64,000 nucleotides of DNA from Helicobacter pylori oki112. GTDB taxonomy: Bacteria > Campylobacterota > Campylobacteria > Campylobacterales > Helicobacteraceae. Shown in pieces: positions 36,714-45,497 of the stretch. Made by a program: the position numbers and the translations under genes. A model generated the notes under the pieces. That model was given only the letters and a program-made list of their open reading frames with translations, was not told where the DNA came from and ran no database searches. Position 1 is the stretch's first letter, and each line of letters begins with the position of its first letter. The DNA is taken from positions 930,001 through 994,000 of the forward strand of contig NZ_CP006821.1 in the NCBI RefSeq assembly GCF_000600085.1, given 5' to 3'.

Positions 36714-37709
36714 ATGGCCATTGATTTAGCAGAAGTTACAGGGGCTAAAGCCGCGCAAGAAAGGAAAAAAGAACAGCCCACCATCGCTAATGGGTTGGAT
36801 AAAAACGCTTTCATGAAACTCTTTTTAGAGCAATTGAAAAATCAAGACCCCACCGCTCCTATGGAAACGGATAAAATCATCACCCAAACCGCGCAGCTCA
36901 CGCAAGTGGAAATGCAAGAAGAAAACAAAAAGACCATGCAAGAAGTCGCAAGTGCGATGAAATCCAATAAAGAAACTAACGAGTCTTTAAAAGACTTTCA
37001 AGGCGCTTTAAAAGACACCATGGAAAACTTGAATAAGGGCATGGACGATAGCTTGAAAGCGAATAACGCTTTAAGGGAAGTAACAGCGCTTAATTCTGTG
37101 AGCATGATAGGCAAAATCGCTGAAACCGATGTGAGCGGGGCGAATTTTGATGGCAATAACAAGCTTTCTTTTTCGCTCTTTTTTGATGAAAAAATTGACG
37201 CTTCTAAAGGAGTGCCAGCGATTCAAATCTTAAATGAAAACAATGAGTTAGTCAAAACGATTTCTTTAAAAGATTATAACGGGCAAAAGGGGTATATCAA
37301 TTTTGAATGGGATGGCACAAACGAAAAGGGCGAAAAAGTCCCTAAAGGCAATTACAAGATCAAGGCTGAATACAATTTAGACTCTCAAAGCAAGCAGTAT
37401 TTGCAAACGCGCATTGGTAGGGGCGAAGTGGAGAGCGTGATTTTTGATAAAGGCAAGCCCATGCTAAGAATGGGCGAAATGATTTTACCCATAGACAGCG
37501 CGATAGAGTTTTACAAACCGGATCAAAAACCGCTTGAACAGAAACCGATTGATCAAAAACTCTCTAAACAAAAACCGCTTGAACAGAAACTCTCTGATCA
37601 AAAACCGCTTGATCAAAAAACCATTGATCAAAAACCGCTTGAACAGAAACTCTCTGATCAAAAACCCCTTGATCAAAAACCCCAAACCCCCCCTAAAGAG
37701 ACAGCATGA
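36714..37709 (+). CDS. flgD: Flagellar hook-capping protein FlgD
   Basis: A 331-residue FlgD that caps the growing hook. The N-terminal export/capping motif NAFMKLFLEQLKNQDPTAPM and TQTAQLTQVE are characteristic; the middle part contains the FlgD Ig-like segment (FEWDGTNEKGEKVPKGNYKI). The C-terminus carries an unusual run of 11 pentapeptides of type [DEK]QKP[LI] (see the repeat entry). The gene starts 50 bases after fliK with AAGGAAG before the ATG and overlaps the next gene by 4 bases (ATGA). Confidence 0.93.
   Translation: MAIDLAEVTGAKAAQERKKEQPTIANGLDKNAFMKLFLEQLKNQDPTAPMETDKIITQTAQLTQVEMQEENKKTMQEVASAMKSNKETNESLKDFQGALKDTMENLNKGMDDSLKANNALREVTALNSVSMIGKIAETDVSGANFDGNNKLSFSLFFDEKIDASKGVPAIQILNENNELVKTISLKDYNGQKGYINFEWDGTNEKGEKVPKGNYKIKAEYNLDSQSKQYLQTRIGRGEVESVIFDKGKPMLRMGEMILPIDSAIEFYKPDQKPLEQKPIDQKLSKQKPLEQKLSDQKPLDQKTIDQKPLEQKLSDQKPLDQKPQTPPKETA
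37521..37685 (+). repeat. 15-bp tandem repeats encoding pentapeptides in FlgD
   Basis: Eleven consecutive 15-bp units encode DQKPL EQKPI DQKLS KQKPL and variants, followed by PQTPPKETA. The DNA units are near identical (GATCAAAAACCGCTT and GAACAGAAACTCTCT types), so copy number can change by recombination or slippage in frame. Confidence 0.9.
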
Positions 37710-39523
37710 ACGACACCTTATTAAACGCTTATAGCGGGATTAAGACCCACCAGTTTGGTATTGACAGCCTTTCAAATAATATCGCCAATGTCAATACTTT
37801 AGGCTATCGCTCTAATGATCCGGAGTTTAAGACCTTGTTTTCTTCGCATTTAGACGCTTTGAACGCCAAATCCGTTGTGGCTAATGACCGAAATTACGGC
37901 GTTACAGGCTCAGGCAATGTCCTTTCTAATAAAGACGGGGAATACATGCCAAGCGAGGGGGAATTTCATATGGCGTATCAAGGCAAGGGCTGGTTTGTGA
38001 TAGGGCCCAATAAAAACGGAGAGATGACCATTAATAAAGACGGCTTTAGCAAAAAACAGGATAATTTTCTCACGCGCGCCGGTAATTTCGCACGAGACGC
38101 TGATGGCTATTTAGTAACCCCTGAGGGCTATTATGTTTATGGGATTGATTTGAAAAAAATCAAAGACGGCACGCTCAATTCCACCGCTAGAGATGAAGAT
38201 ATTGAAAAATTGCATGGCAACACCCTTTCGCCCTTACAAATCCCCCAAGATTTGACTTACCAGCCCGTGCTTAGCACGAAAGTGGGTATTAGCGTGAATT
38301 TAAACCCTAAAGACCATTTAAAAGGCGTGCAAGATTTTTTCTTAAACGATAAGGGCGAAATCATTAAAGAGCGTTTTTTAAACCAGGATATTAACGCTTT
38401 GGCGAATGACGATAACGAGCCCATAGACGCGATCACTAATCGTAAATTAAACATCAGTATCCAAAAAGAAAATGGCAAAAAAGAGGATTTTGTTTTCACT
38501 TACGGGGACGCTGAAAAAGGCGAAAACCAGTTCAAAACTTTAGGCGATTTGCAAAAACTCCTTAAAGAAAAAACCGGGCTAGACTTAAACCTCATCAAAA
38601 GCGAAAAAGACGCCAAAAGCCCCCCCCTTTTATTAGAGATCGCTAATCCCAGCGAAACGCCTATCACCTTTAGCTTGAGTGGGGGCATTGCGGATAAATT
38701 GGGCTTGAACGCGGACGGAATGGAACTAAAAAAGGGCATTAGCAGGGATTCAGTAGCAATTAAAATCCCTTATTACAGCACAGAAGTGGATATTTATGAT
38801 AAAGCCGGGGATAAATACTTGCTCCAGAGCGAATATTACATGACCAATTCCAACGATCCCACATCAAGCCCCACGAGTAAAAGGAAAAACCAAACTTGGG
38901 AAGTGAAAAGCTACATCGCAGATCCCAAAAACAAAACCCCTATCAATGATCCTACTTGGGAAATTGTCGGCTTTGATTCAGCCACGCATAAAATGAAATC
39001 CGCTCCCATGACTTTGGATTTTAAGGGCAATAAGCTCACCTACTCTTTAGACAAGAGCGAAAACCATGATTCTAGCGATTTGTCTTATCAAGATTCTAAA
39101 CTCTTAGAAGCGAGTCAAGACGGCAAGCCTAGGGGCATTTTTAGAGACATGCGCATTGAAGAAAATGGCGTGATTTCTCTGGCCTTTAGTAATGGGGTGG
39201 TAGAGCCGGTCGCTCGCATCGGTATTTTAGCTTTCACTAACGATCAAGGCCTAAGGAAAATCGGCGGTAACCTCTATGAAATGCAAGGAGGCACCATTAA
39301 TGGCGAAAACAGACCCCTAAGCGGTAACCCCATTTTAGGGTGGGACGAAGAGGGCAAGCTCAAGTTTGGGAAAATCAGGCATAAATATTTAGAAACGAGC
39401 AATGTGAATGCCGGGAACGCCCTAACCAATCTCATTTTAATGCAAAGAGGCTATTCTATGAACGCTAGAGCCTTTGGCGCGGGCGATGACATGATCAAAG
39501 AAGCCATTAGCTTGAAAAAATAA
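37706..39523 (+). CDS. flgE2: Flagellar hook protein (FlgE family)
   Basis: A 605-residue axial protein. The N-terminal rod/hook motif LLNAYSGIKTHQFGIDSLSNNIANVNTLGYR and the C-terminal LETSNVNAGNALTNLILMQRGYSMNARAF are the conserved helical ends that form the inner tube of the filament; the centre is the variable outer domain. H. pylori has a main flgE elsewhere (HP0870 by recall); this flgD-linked gene corresponds to HP0908, annotated as a second hook protein. An internal C8 tract lies at 38620-38627. The start overlaps the flgD stop by 4 bases. Confidence 0.88.
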   Translation: MNDTLLNAYSGIKTHQFGIDSLSNNIANVNTLGYRSNDPEFKTLFSSHLDALNAKSVVANDRNYGVTGSGNVLSNKDGEYMPSEGEFHMAYQGKGWFVIGPNKNGEMTINKDGFSKKQDNFLTRAGNFARDADGYLVTPEGYYVYGIDLKKIKDGTLNSTARDEDIEKLHGNTLSPLQIPQDLTYQPVLSTKVGISVNLNPKDHLKGVQDFFLNDKGEIIKERFLNQDINALANDDNEPIDAITNRKLNISIQKENGKKEDFVFTYGDAEKGENQFKTLGDLQKLLKEKTGLDLNLIKSEKDAKSPPLLLEIANPSETPITFSLSGGIADKLGLNADGMELKKGISRDSVAIKIPYYSTEVDIYDKAGDKYLLQSEYYMTNSNDPTSSPTSKRKNQTWEVKSYIADPKNKTPINDPTWEIVGFDSATHKMKSAPMTLDFKGNKLTYSLDKSENHDSSDLSYQDSKLLEASQDGKPRGIFRDMRIEENGVISLAFSNGVVEPVARIGILAFTNDQGLRKIGGNLYEMQGGTINGENRPLSGNPILGWDEEGKLKFGKIRHKYLETSNVNAGNALTNLILMQRGYSMNARAFGAGDDMIKEAISLKK

Positions 39524-39574
39524 GGGGCTAAAATAAGGAGTGTGGTAAAATATCCTTTTTAATAAGGATGTTTA

Positions 39575-40195
39575 ATGATACCCACACAGCTTAATGAAAT
39601 TGCAGAATTTTTAAAAACAAACCCTTATAATTTGTCTCAACCCTTACAAGATGGGCGTTTAAATCCATCTGTCAATGAAGAAGAAATTTTAAACGCCATC
39701 AAACATTTTCCTATCCAACTGCCAAAAGCCAGAGAGTGGTGGGATTTTAGTTTTAAAGAAAACGATATTTTTTATCCTGTTAATATCACCACCACAAAAA
39801 CCGCTGACAATCTTAATGGTAAATTAGGGATTTATTATGCGTTGTGCGGCTTATTACCGGAATTTAATAACGAAATTGCATGGGAAAAATACTTTCAAAA
39901 ACTGCATAAAGGCTTAGGCAAAAACACCGATAGAGACTATTATTTTTTAATTATCAACAAAAACGATCCTAAAGATATTTTTATCAATTCCTTAAAAGGT
40001 ATTCAAACTCTTCAGCCAAATGGCAATAACTTGCCTTTTCAATGCAAGTGGGATAACAACAGAGAAATCGTTCAAAGAGACTTTGATGGGAGTAAAAACT
40101 TCATCTTAAGCGCTTTAGCTGAAAGTGTTAAGTTACGAGTTTATTTAGCGTTCAAAGAATTTTTTGGAGGGTTTTTTGTATCAATCAGACATTAA
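39575..40195 (+). CDS. Probable type II restriction endonuclease
   Basis: A 206-residue protein directly before an N6-adenine DNA methyltransferase. It has a plausible PD-(D/E)xK nuclease core: WWDFSF with Asp57, then PVNITTTK (68-75) resembling the V-N-I-x-x-T-K strand found in several type II enzymes. The rest is not recognised. It overlaps the methyltransferase gene by 20 bases or more. The assignment rests mainly on this pairing; specificity cannot be read. It matches HP0909 by position. Confidence 0.65.
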   Translation: MIPTQLNEIAEFLKTNPYNLSQPLQDGRLNPSVNEEEILNAIKHFPIQLPKAREWWDFSFKENDIFYPVNITTTKTADNLNGKLGIYYALCGLLPEFNNEIAWEKYFQKLHKGLGKNTDRDYYFLIINKNDPKDIFINSLKGIQTLQPNGNNLPFQCKWDNNREIVQRDFDGSKNFILSALAESVKLRVYLAFKEFFGGFFVSIRH

Positions 40196-41309
40196 AACTT
40201 TAGGGCAGGTTTTCACCCCTAAAAAGATAGTGGATTTCATGCTCACTCTCAAACACAATCAAGGGAGTGTTTTAGAGCCAAGCGCGGGCGATGGGAGTTT
40301 TTTAAAGCGCTTAAAAAAGGCTGTAGGGATTGAAATCGATCCTAAAATCTGCCCTAAAAATGCCCTTTGCATGGACTTTTTTGACTACCCTTTAGAAAAT
40401 CAATTTGACACCATTATTGGTAACCCCCCCTATGTCAAGCACAAGGATATTGCACCAAGCACGAAAGAAAAACTCCATTACAGCCTTTTTGATGAAAGGA
40501 GCAATCTATACTTGTTTTTCATAGAAAAAGCGATCAGGCATTTAAAGCCTCAAGGCGAATTGATTTTCATCACCCCAAGGGATTTTTTAAAATCCACTTC
40601 TAGCGTGAAATTAAACGAATGGATTTACAAAGAAGGCACGATAACGCATTTTTTTGAATTAGGCGATCAAAAGGTTTTCCCAAACGCCATGCCTAATTGC
40701 GTGATTTTTCGTTTTTGTAAGGGTAATTTCAGTAGAATCACCAACGATGGTTTGCAATTTGTGTGCAAAAAAGGCATTTTGTATTTCCTCAACCAATCTT
40801 ACACGCAAAAATTAAGCGAGGTTTTTAAGGTTAAAGTGGGGGCAGTGAGCGGGTGCGATAAGATTTTTAAAAATGAAAAATACGGGAATTTAGAATTTGT
40901 CACCTCAATCACGAAAAGAACCAATGTTTTAGAAAAAATGGTTTTTGTCAATGAGCCTAATGATTATTTACTCCAGCATAAAGATAGCTTGATGCAAAGA
41001 AAGATTAAAAAATTCAATGAAGCCAACTGGTATCAATGGGGGAGGATGCATCACATATCCCCTAAAAAACGCATTTATGTCAACACCAAAACGCGCCAAA
41101 AAAACCCCTTTTTCATCCACCAATGCCCTAATTATGACGGCTCTATTTTAGCACTATTCCCTTATAACCAAAACCTAGATTTACAAAACCTCTGCGACAA
41201 ACTCAACGCTATCAACTGGCAAGAATTAGGCTTTGTGTGCGATGGGCGTTTTTTGTTTTCGCAACGCTCTTTAGAAAACGCTCTTTTGCCTAAAGACTTT
41301 TTCAATTAG
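40176..41309 (+). CDS. N6-adenine DNA methyltransferase
   Basis: A 377-residue class I methyltransferase. Motif I (SAM binding) is VLEPSAGDGSFL near residue 32, and the catalytic motif IV is NPPY at 83-86 within FDTIIGNPPYVKHKD. The C-terminal part is a target-recognition-like domain. No ATG is available: TTG 40176 follows GGAGGG and gives MYQSDIKTLGQVFTPKK; an earlier TTG at 40164 has no ribosome-binding site. It overlaps the putative restriction gene. It matches HP0910 by position. Confidence 0.88.
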   Translation: MYQSDIKTLGQVFTPKKIVDFMLTLKHNQGSVLEPSAGDGSFLKRLKKAVGIEIDPKICPKNALCMDFFDYPLENQFDTIIGNPPYVKHKDIAPSTKEKLHYSLFDERSNLYLFFIEKAIRHLKPQGELIFITPRDFLKSTSSVKLNEWIYKEGTITHFFELGDQKVFPNAMPNCVIFRFCKGNFSRITNDGLQFVCKKGILYFLNQSYTQKLSEVFKVKVGAVSGCDKIFKNEKYGNLEFVTSITKRTNVLEKMVFVNEPNDYLLQHKDSLMQRKIKKFNEANWYQWGRMHHISPKKRIYVNTKTRQKNPFFIHQCPNYDGSILALFPYNQNLDLQNLCDKLNAINWQELGFVCDGRFLFSQRSLENALLPKDFFN

Positions 41310-41317
41310 GATAAAAC

Positions 41318-43348
41318 TTGTTAGAAACTTTGCGATTAAACCCTGAGCAGCTCAAAGCGGCCAAGGCTTTGAAAGGGTATAATTTAGTGATTGCTAGCGC
41401 TGGCACAGGAAAGACTTCTACGATTGTGGGGCGCATTTTATACCTGCTTGATAACGGCATTAGGCCTGAAGAAATCTTGCTTTTGACTTTCACCAATAAA
41501 GCGAGTAATGAAATGATTGCCAGGGTGGCTAAATATTTTAAATCAAGCTCCAAAATTGAAGCGGGCACTTTCCATGCGGTGGCGTATCGCTATTTAAAAG
41601 AGCATTACCCCAATTTAAGCCTGAAGCAACCTAAAGAATTAAAAAAACTTTTAGAAAGCATTGTGGATACCAAAAACGCGCTAACAGATGACGATAAAAA
41701 GCCCTACACTTCACAGCATCTCTACGCCCTCTATTCTCTTTATACCAACGCTCTAAAACAAGAAGATTTTAGCGCATGGCTTTCTCATAAAAACCCTGAA
41801 CACACGCCATACGCCGCCTTTTATGAAAACATTTTAGACGAATTTGAAAACACCAAAAAAAAGCATAATTATATTGACTATAACGACTTACTGCTGCTAT
41901 TTAAACAAGCGATGCTAGAAAGACCTAGCCCTTATAAAGAAGTGCTTTGCGATGAGTTTCAAGACACTAACCCCTTACAAGAATCCATTTTAGACGCTAT
42001 CAACCCTCCCAGTTTGTTTTGCGTGGGCGATTACGATCAGAGCATTTACGCTTTTAATGGGGCGGATATTTCTATCATTTCTAATTTCACTCAAAAATAC
42101 AAAAACGCCCAGGTTTTCACGCTCACCAAAAACTACCGCTCTTCTAAAGAGATTTTAGATCTCGCTAACCAAGTGATACAGCATAATGAGCGCATTTACC
42201 CTAAAAATTTAGAAGTGGTGAAATCAGGGCATTTCAATAAACCTGCGCTTTTAAATTACAACGACAATATCGCGCAATGCCAAGACATCGCTAAACGCAT
42301 TGTCATGCGAAAGAATTTTAAAGAAGTGGCAGTGATTTTTAGGAATAACGCGAGCGCGGATCAATTAGAAGCCGCTTTAAGATCCCACAATGTGCCTAGC
42401 AAAAGAAAAGGGAGCGCGAGCTTTTTTGAATCCAAAGAAGTAGCGTTAGCGTTAGACATTTGCGCGCTCATCTTTAACCCTAAAGACATTATGGCAGCAA
42501 TCCATGTTTTAAGCTATATCAGCGATATTGGCTCTAACACCGCTAAAGACATTCATGAGGCCTTAATGCTTTTAGGCAATGGCGATCTCAAATCGGCTTT
42601 AATTCAGCCTAATAAAGAAGCTAAAATTTACACGAAGAAAAAAGAAATCACCTCTATGGGGCTTTTTGAAGAAATTTTTGCCCTAGAAAACAGCTCAAGG
42701 TTTAATAGCGTGATAAATAAAGCGTTTCATTCGCACCCGGTGTTGATGCACCCTAAAATCTCACTCAATGGGGCTAAAATGCTTAGCGATTTTTTCATTC
42801 TTTATACCAAAGCCCCCACTCATTCCCCTAGCACTTTAATCAAACACATTCTAGAAAGCGCGTTTTTTCAAACCTTTAAAACACGCCTTTTAAAAGAACG
42901 CTCCAAAAATAAGGACGGCTCTTATAACGAATTTAAAAAACTCCAAGCGCAAAAACGCTTCAATGAAAAAATGGACTTGCTGAGTTCTTTGGCGAAAAAT
43001 TACCAAAATTTAGGGCGTTTTTTAAATGGCACTTTAATAGGCTCTAGTGAAGCCACGCAAGGCGAGGGCGTGAATCTATTGAGCGTGCATGCTTCTAAAG
43101 GCTTAGAATTTAAAGATGTTTATATTATAGATTTAATGGAGGGCCGTTTCCCTAACCACAAGCTCATGAATACCGGTGGGGGCATTGAAGAAGAGCGGCG
43201 GCTTTTTTATGTCGCTATCACAAGGGCTAAGGAAAATTTATGGCTTTCTTATGCGAAAAACGAATTGAGAGAAAACGCCAAACCTAAAGAGCATAAGCCC
43301 TCGGTATTTTTGTATGAAGCGGGGCTTTTGAAACCTGATTTAAAATAA
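41318..43348 (+). CDS. UvrD/Rep/PcrA-family DNA helicase
   Basis: A 676-residue superfamily 1A helicase. Motif I is ASAGTGKTSTIVG (26-38), Ia LTFTNKASNEMIARV, II CDEFQDTNPLQE, III VGDYDQSIYAFNGAD, IV region TKNYRSSKEIL, V SVHASKGLEFKDVYI and VI VAITRAKENLWLSY. It unwinds DNA 3'-5' in repair or replication restart. It starts at TTG 41318, 8 bases after the methyltransferase stop, with an AGGA before it. By recall it is the rep homologue HP0911. Confidence 0.93.
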   Translation: MLETLRLNPEQLKAAKALKGYNLVIASAGTGKTSTIVGRILYLLDNGIRPEEILLLTFTNKASNEMIARVAKYFKSSSKIEAGTFHAVAYRYLKEHYPNLSLKQPKELKKLLESIVDTKNALTDDDKKPYTSQHLYALYSLYTNALKQEDFSAWLSHKNPEHTPYAAFYENILDEFENTKKKHNYIDYNDLLLLFKQAMLERPSPYKEVLCDEFQDTNPLQESILDAINPPSLFCVGDYDQSIYAFNGADISIISNFTQKYKNAQVFTLTKNYRSSKEILDLANQVIQHNERIYPKNLEVVKSGHFNKPALLNYNDNIAQCQDIAKRIVMRKNFKEVAVIFRNNASADQLEAALRSHNVPSKRKGSASFFESKEVALALDICALIFNPKDIMAAIHVLSYISDIGSNTAKDIHEALMLLGNGDLKSALIQPNKEAKIYTKKKEITSMGLFEEIFALENSSRFNSVINKAFHSHPVLMHPKISLNGAKMLSDFFILYTKAPTHSPSTLIKHILESAFFQTFKTRLLKERSKNKDGSYNEFKKLQAQKRFNEKMDLLSSLAKNYQNLGRFLNGTLIGSSEATQGEGVNLLSVHASKGLEFKDVYIIDLMEGRFPNHKLMNTGGGIEEERRLFYVAITRAKENLWLSYAKNELRENAKPKEHKPSVFLYEAGLLKPDLK

Positions 43349-43396
43349 GATTGGTTTTTGTGTTGTTTGTTTAAAACGCTAGCAACACAGATTTTG

Positions 43397-43416
43397 GCTC
43401 TAGCTTGCGCTAGAGC
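43397..43416. terminator. Hairpin between the helicase gene and the small-peptide locus
   Basis: GCTCTAGC (43397-43404) pairs perfectly with GCTAGAGC (43409-43416) around TTGC. It is followed by AAAATTTT on the plus strand and CAAAAT on the minus strand, so it may end the helicase transcript or the minus-strand peptide RNA, or both. Confidence 0.5.
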
Positions 43417-43423
43417 TAAAATT

Positions 43424-43480
43424 TTAGTATAATGGCATTGTGGCAACCATTAAAACTATGATTGCTAATAGTAATTTCAT
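43424..43480 (-). CDS. Candidate 18-residue hydrophobic peptide with sequestered ribosome-binding site
   Basis: On the minus strand ATG 43480 opens MKLLLAIIVLMVATMPLY, a short hydrophobic peptide. A strong AAAGGAG lies 10 bases upstream. That site is inside a hairpin (43485-43507: GGTTA...TAACC with a GAAA tetraloop closed by CC/GG), itself enclosed by CTAATAGT/ACTATTAG (43465-43472 and 43512-43519), which leaves the start codon in the loop. A TATAAT on the opposite strand would produce an antisense RNA. This is the layout of type I toxin-antitoxin loci such as AapA/IsoA of H. pylori, although the peptide does not resemble the AapA sequences I recall. Promoter and RNA ends are not established. 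Confidence 0.45.
   Translation of the reverse strand: MKLLLAIIVLMVATMPLY
43428..43433 (+). promoter_or_regulatory. -10 box of a possible antisense RNA
   Basis: A perfect TATAAT on the plus strand; the predicted start near 43440 would make an RNA running across the complement of the small peptide ORF and its ribosome-binding site. No protein-coding start with a ribosome-binding site follows closely, so it is not an obvious promoter for alpA 440 bases away. Confidence 0.45.
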
Positions 43481-43519
43481 AGTTGGTTATCTCCTTTCGG
43501 GGTAACCGCCCACTATTAG

Positions 43520-43868
43520 ACCCTAACATGCTCCAAATTTTCACAACAAAAAAGAAACCTAGAAATTATTATTTGCGTTGGCATGATTACAGTTTAAAAA
43601 ACCCAAAAATGCCAAAAAGCGTTTTTAAAACCCCAAAAATTTAAGGCTAATCCCCCCATGAAATCCCGTTTTTTTTTTGTAAAAAACGCTCCAATTGCTG
43701 TAACTTTATTTCCTTGATAAGGGGTTTGTAAGGGGATTTTTAAGGTTAGTTTAATTTTTCTTATGTGAAAATATCACAATTACATCTAACAATTTGTATT
43801 ACTAAACATTATTTACAAGCTTTGATGTAACTTAAATCCCAAATTTAACTCAATCAAGGAGCATCCCA
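43520..43868. other. Non-coding leader region upstream of alpA
   Basis: No gene is seen. It contains a T10 run (43669-43678) between CG and GTAAAAAACG that can form a T/A hairpin, a C6 run, and an AT-rich stretch before the alpA start with AAGGAGC and AAGGA ribosome-binding-like sites. The alpA promoter is probably here, but no convincing -10 box stands out. Confidence 0.5.
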
Positions 43869-43883
43869 TTGATAAGGAAAATC

Positions 43884-45431
43884 ATGATAAAGAAAAATAG
43901 AACGCTGTTTCTTAGTCTAGCCCTTTGCGCTAGCATAAGTTATGCCGAAGATGATGGAGGGTTTTTCACCGTCGGTTATCAGCTCGGGCAAGTCATGCAA
44001 GATGTCCAAAACCCAGGCGGCACTAAAAGAGATGAACTCGCAAGAGAGCTTAACGCTGATGTAACGAACAACATTTTAAACAACAACACCGGAGGCAATG
44101 TCGCAGGGGCGTTGAGTAACGCTTTCTCCCAATACCTTTATTCGCTTTTAGGGGCGTATCCAGAGAAACTCAATGGTAACGATGTGTCTGCGAACGCTCT
44201 TTTAGGGGGTGCGGTGGGCAGTGGGACTTGTGCGGCTGCAGGGACGGCTGGTGGCAACTCTCTTAACACCCAAAGCGCTTGCACCGCTGCGGGCTATTAC
44301 TGGCTCCCTAGCCTTTCTGATAGGGTTTTAAGCACGATCGGCAGCCAGACTAACTACGGCACGAACACCAATTTCCCCAACATGCAACAACAGCTCACCT
44401 ACTTGAATGCGGCGAATGTGTTTTTTAATGCGATGAATAAGGCTTTAGAGGCCAAAAATGGAGCTAGTGGAGCTAGTGGTGCGACTGGTCAAAATGGTCA
44501 AACTTACTCCCAACAAGCTATTCAATACCTTCAAGGCCAACAAAATATTCTCAATAACGCAGCCAACTTGCTCAAGCAAGATGAATTGCTCCTAGAAGCT
44601 TTCAACTCTGCCGTAGCCGCCAACATTGGGAATAAGGAATTCAATTCAGCCGTTTTTACAGGTTTGGTGCAAGGCATTATTGATCAATCCCAATCGGTTT
44701 ATAACGAACTCAATAAAAACCCCATTAGCGGGAGTGCGGTTAATAGCACTGGGATAAATAGCAACCAAGCTAACGCTGTGCAAGGGCGCGCTAATCAGCT
44801 CTCTAACGCTCTTTATAACGCGCAAGTAACTTTGGATAAAATCAATGCGCTCAATAATCAAGTCAGAAGCATGCCTTACTTGCCCCAATTCAGAGCCGGG
44901 AACAGCCGTGCGACGAATATTTTAAACGGGTTTTACACTAAAGTGGGTTATAAGCAATTCTTCGGGAAGAAAAGGAATATCGGTTTGCGCTATTATGGTT
45001 TCTTTTCTTATAACGGAGCGAGCGTGGGCTTTAGATCCACTCAAAATAATGTAGGGTTATACACTTATGGGGTGGGGACTGATGTGTTGTATAACATCTT
45101 TAGTCGCTCCTATCAAAACCGCTCTGTGGATATGGGCTTTTTTAGCGGTATCCAATTAGCCGGTGAGACCTTCCAATCCACGCTCAGAGATGACCCCAAT
45201 GTGAAATTGCATGGGAAAGTCAATAACACGCACTTCCAGTTCCTCTTTGACTTCGGTATGCGGATGAACTTCGGTAAGTTGGATGGGAAATCCAACCGCC
45301 ACAACCAGCACACGGTGGAATTTGGCGTCGTGGTGCCTACGATTTATAACACTTATTACAAATCAGCAGGGACTACCGTGAAGTATTTCCGTCCTTATAG
45401 CGTTTATTGGTCTTATGGGTATTCATTCTAA
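43884..45431 (+). CDS. alpA: Adherence-associated outer-membrane protein AlpA (HopC)
   Basis: A 515-residue Hop-family porin-like adhesin; AlpA and AlpB bind laminin and are needed for attachment to gastric tissue. A signal peptide MIKKNRTLFLSLALCASISYA precedes EDDGGFFTVGYQLGQVMQDVQNP. Four Cys form extracellular loops (GTCAAAG, QSACTAAG). The C-terminal barrel carries GYKQFFGKKRNIGLRYYGFFSYNGA and ends YSVYWSYGYSF. ATG 43884 follows AAGGA; an upstream TTG at 43869 is less likely. alpB follows after 66 bases. Confidence 0.95.
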   Translation: MIKKNRTLFLSLALCASISYAEDDGGFFTVGYQLGQVMQDVQNPGGTKRDELARELNADVTNNILNNNTGGNVAGALSNAFSQYLYSLLGAYPEKLNGNDVSANALLGGAVGSGTCAAAGTAGGNSLNTQSACTAAGYYWLPSLSDRVLSTIGSQTNYGTNTNFPNMQQQLTYLNAANVFFNAMNKALEAKNGASGASGATGQNGQTYSQQAIQYLQGQQNILNNAANLLKQDELLLEAFNSAVAANIGNKEFNSAVFTGLVQGIIDQSQSVYNELNKNPISGSAVNSTGINSNQANAVQGRANQLSNALYNAQVTLDKINALNNQVRSMPYLPQFRAGNSRATNILNGFYTKVGYKQFFGKKRNIGLRYYGFFSYNGASVGFRSTQNNVGLYTYGVGTDVLYNIFSRSYQNRSVDMGFFSGIQLAGETFQSTLRDDPNVKLHGKVNNTHFQFLFDFGMRMNFGKLDGKSNRHNQHTVEFGVVVPTIYNTYYKSAGTTVKYFRPYSVYWSYGYSF

Positions 45432-45497
45432 GAAAGGGGGGATCAGACAAATATGAAACAAAATTTAAAGCCATTCAAAATGATTAAGGAAAATTTA

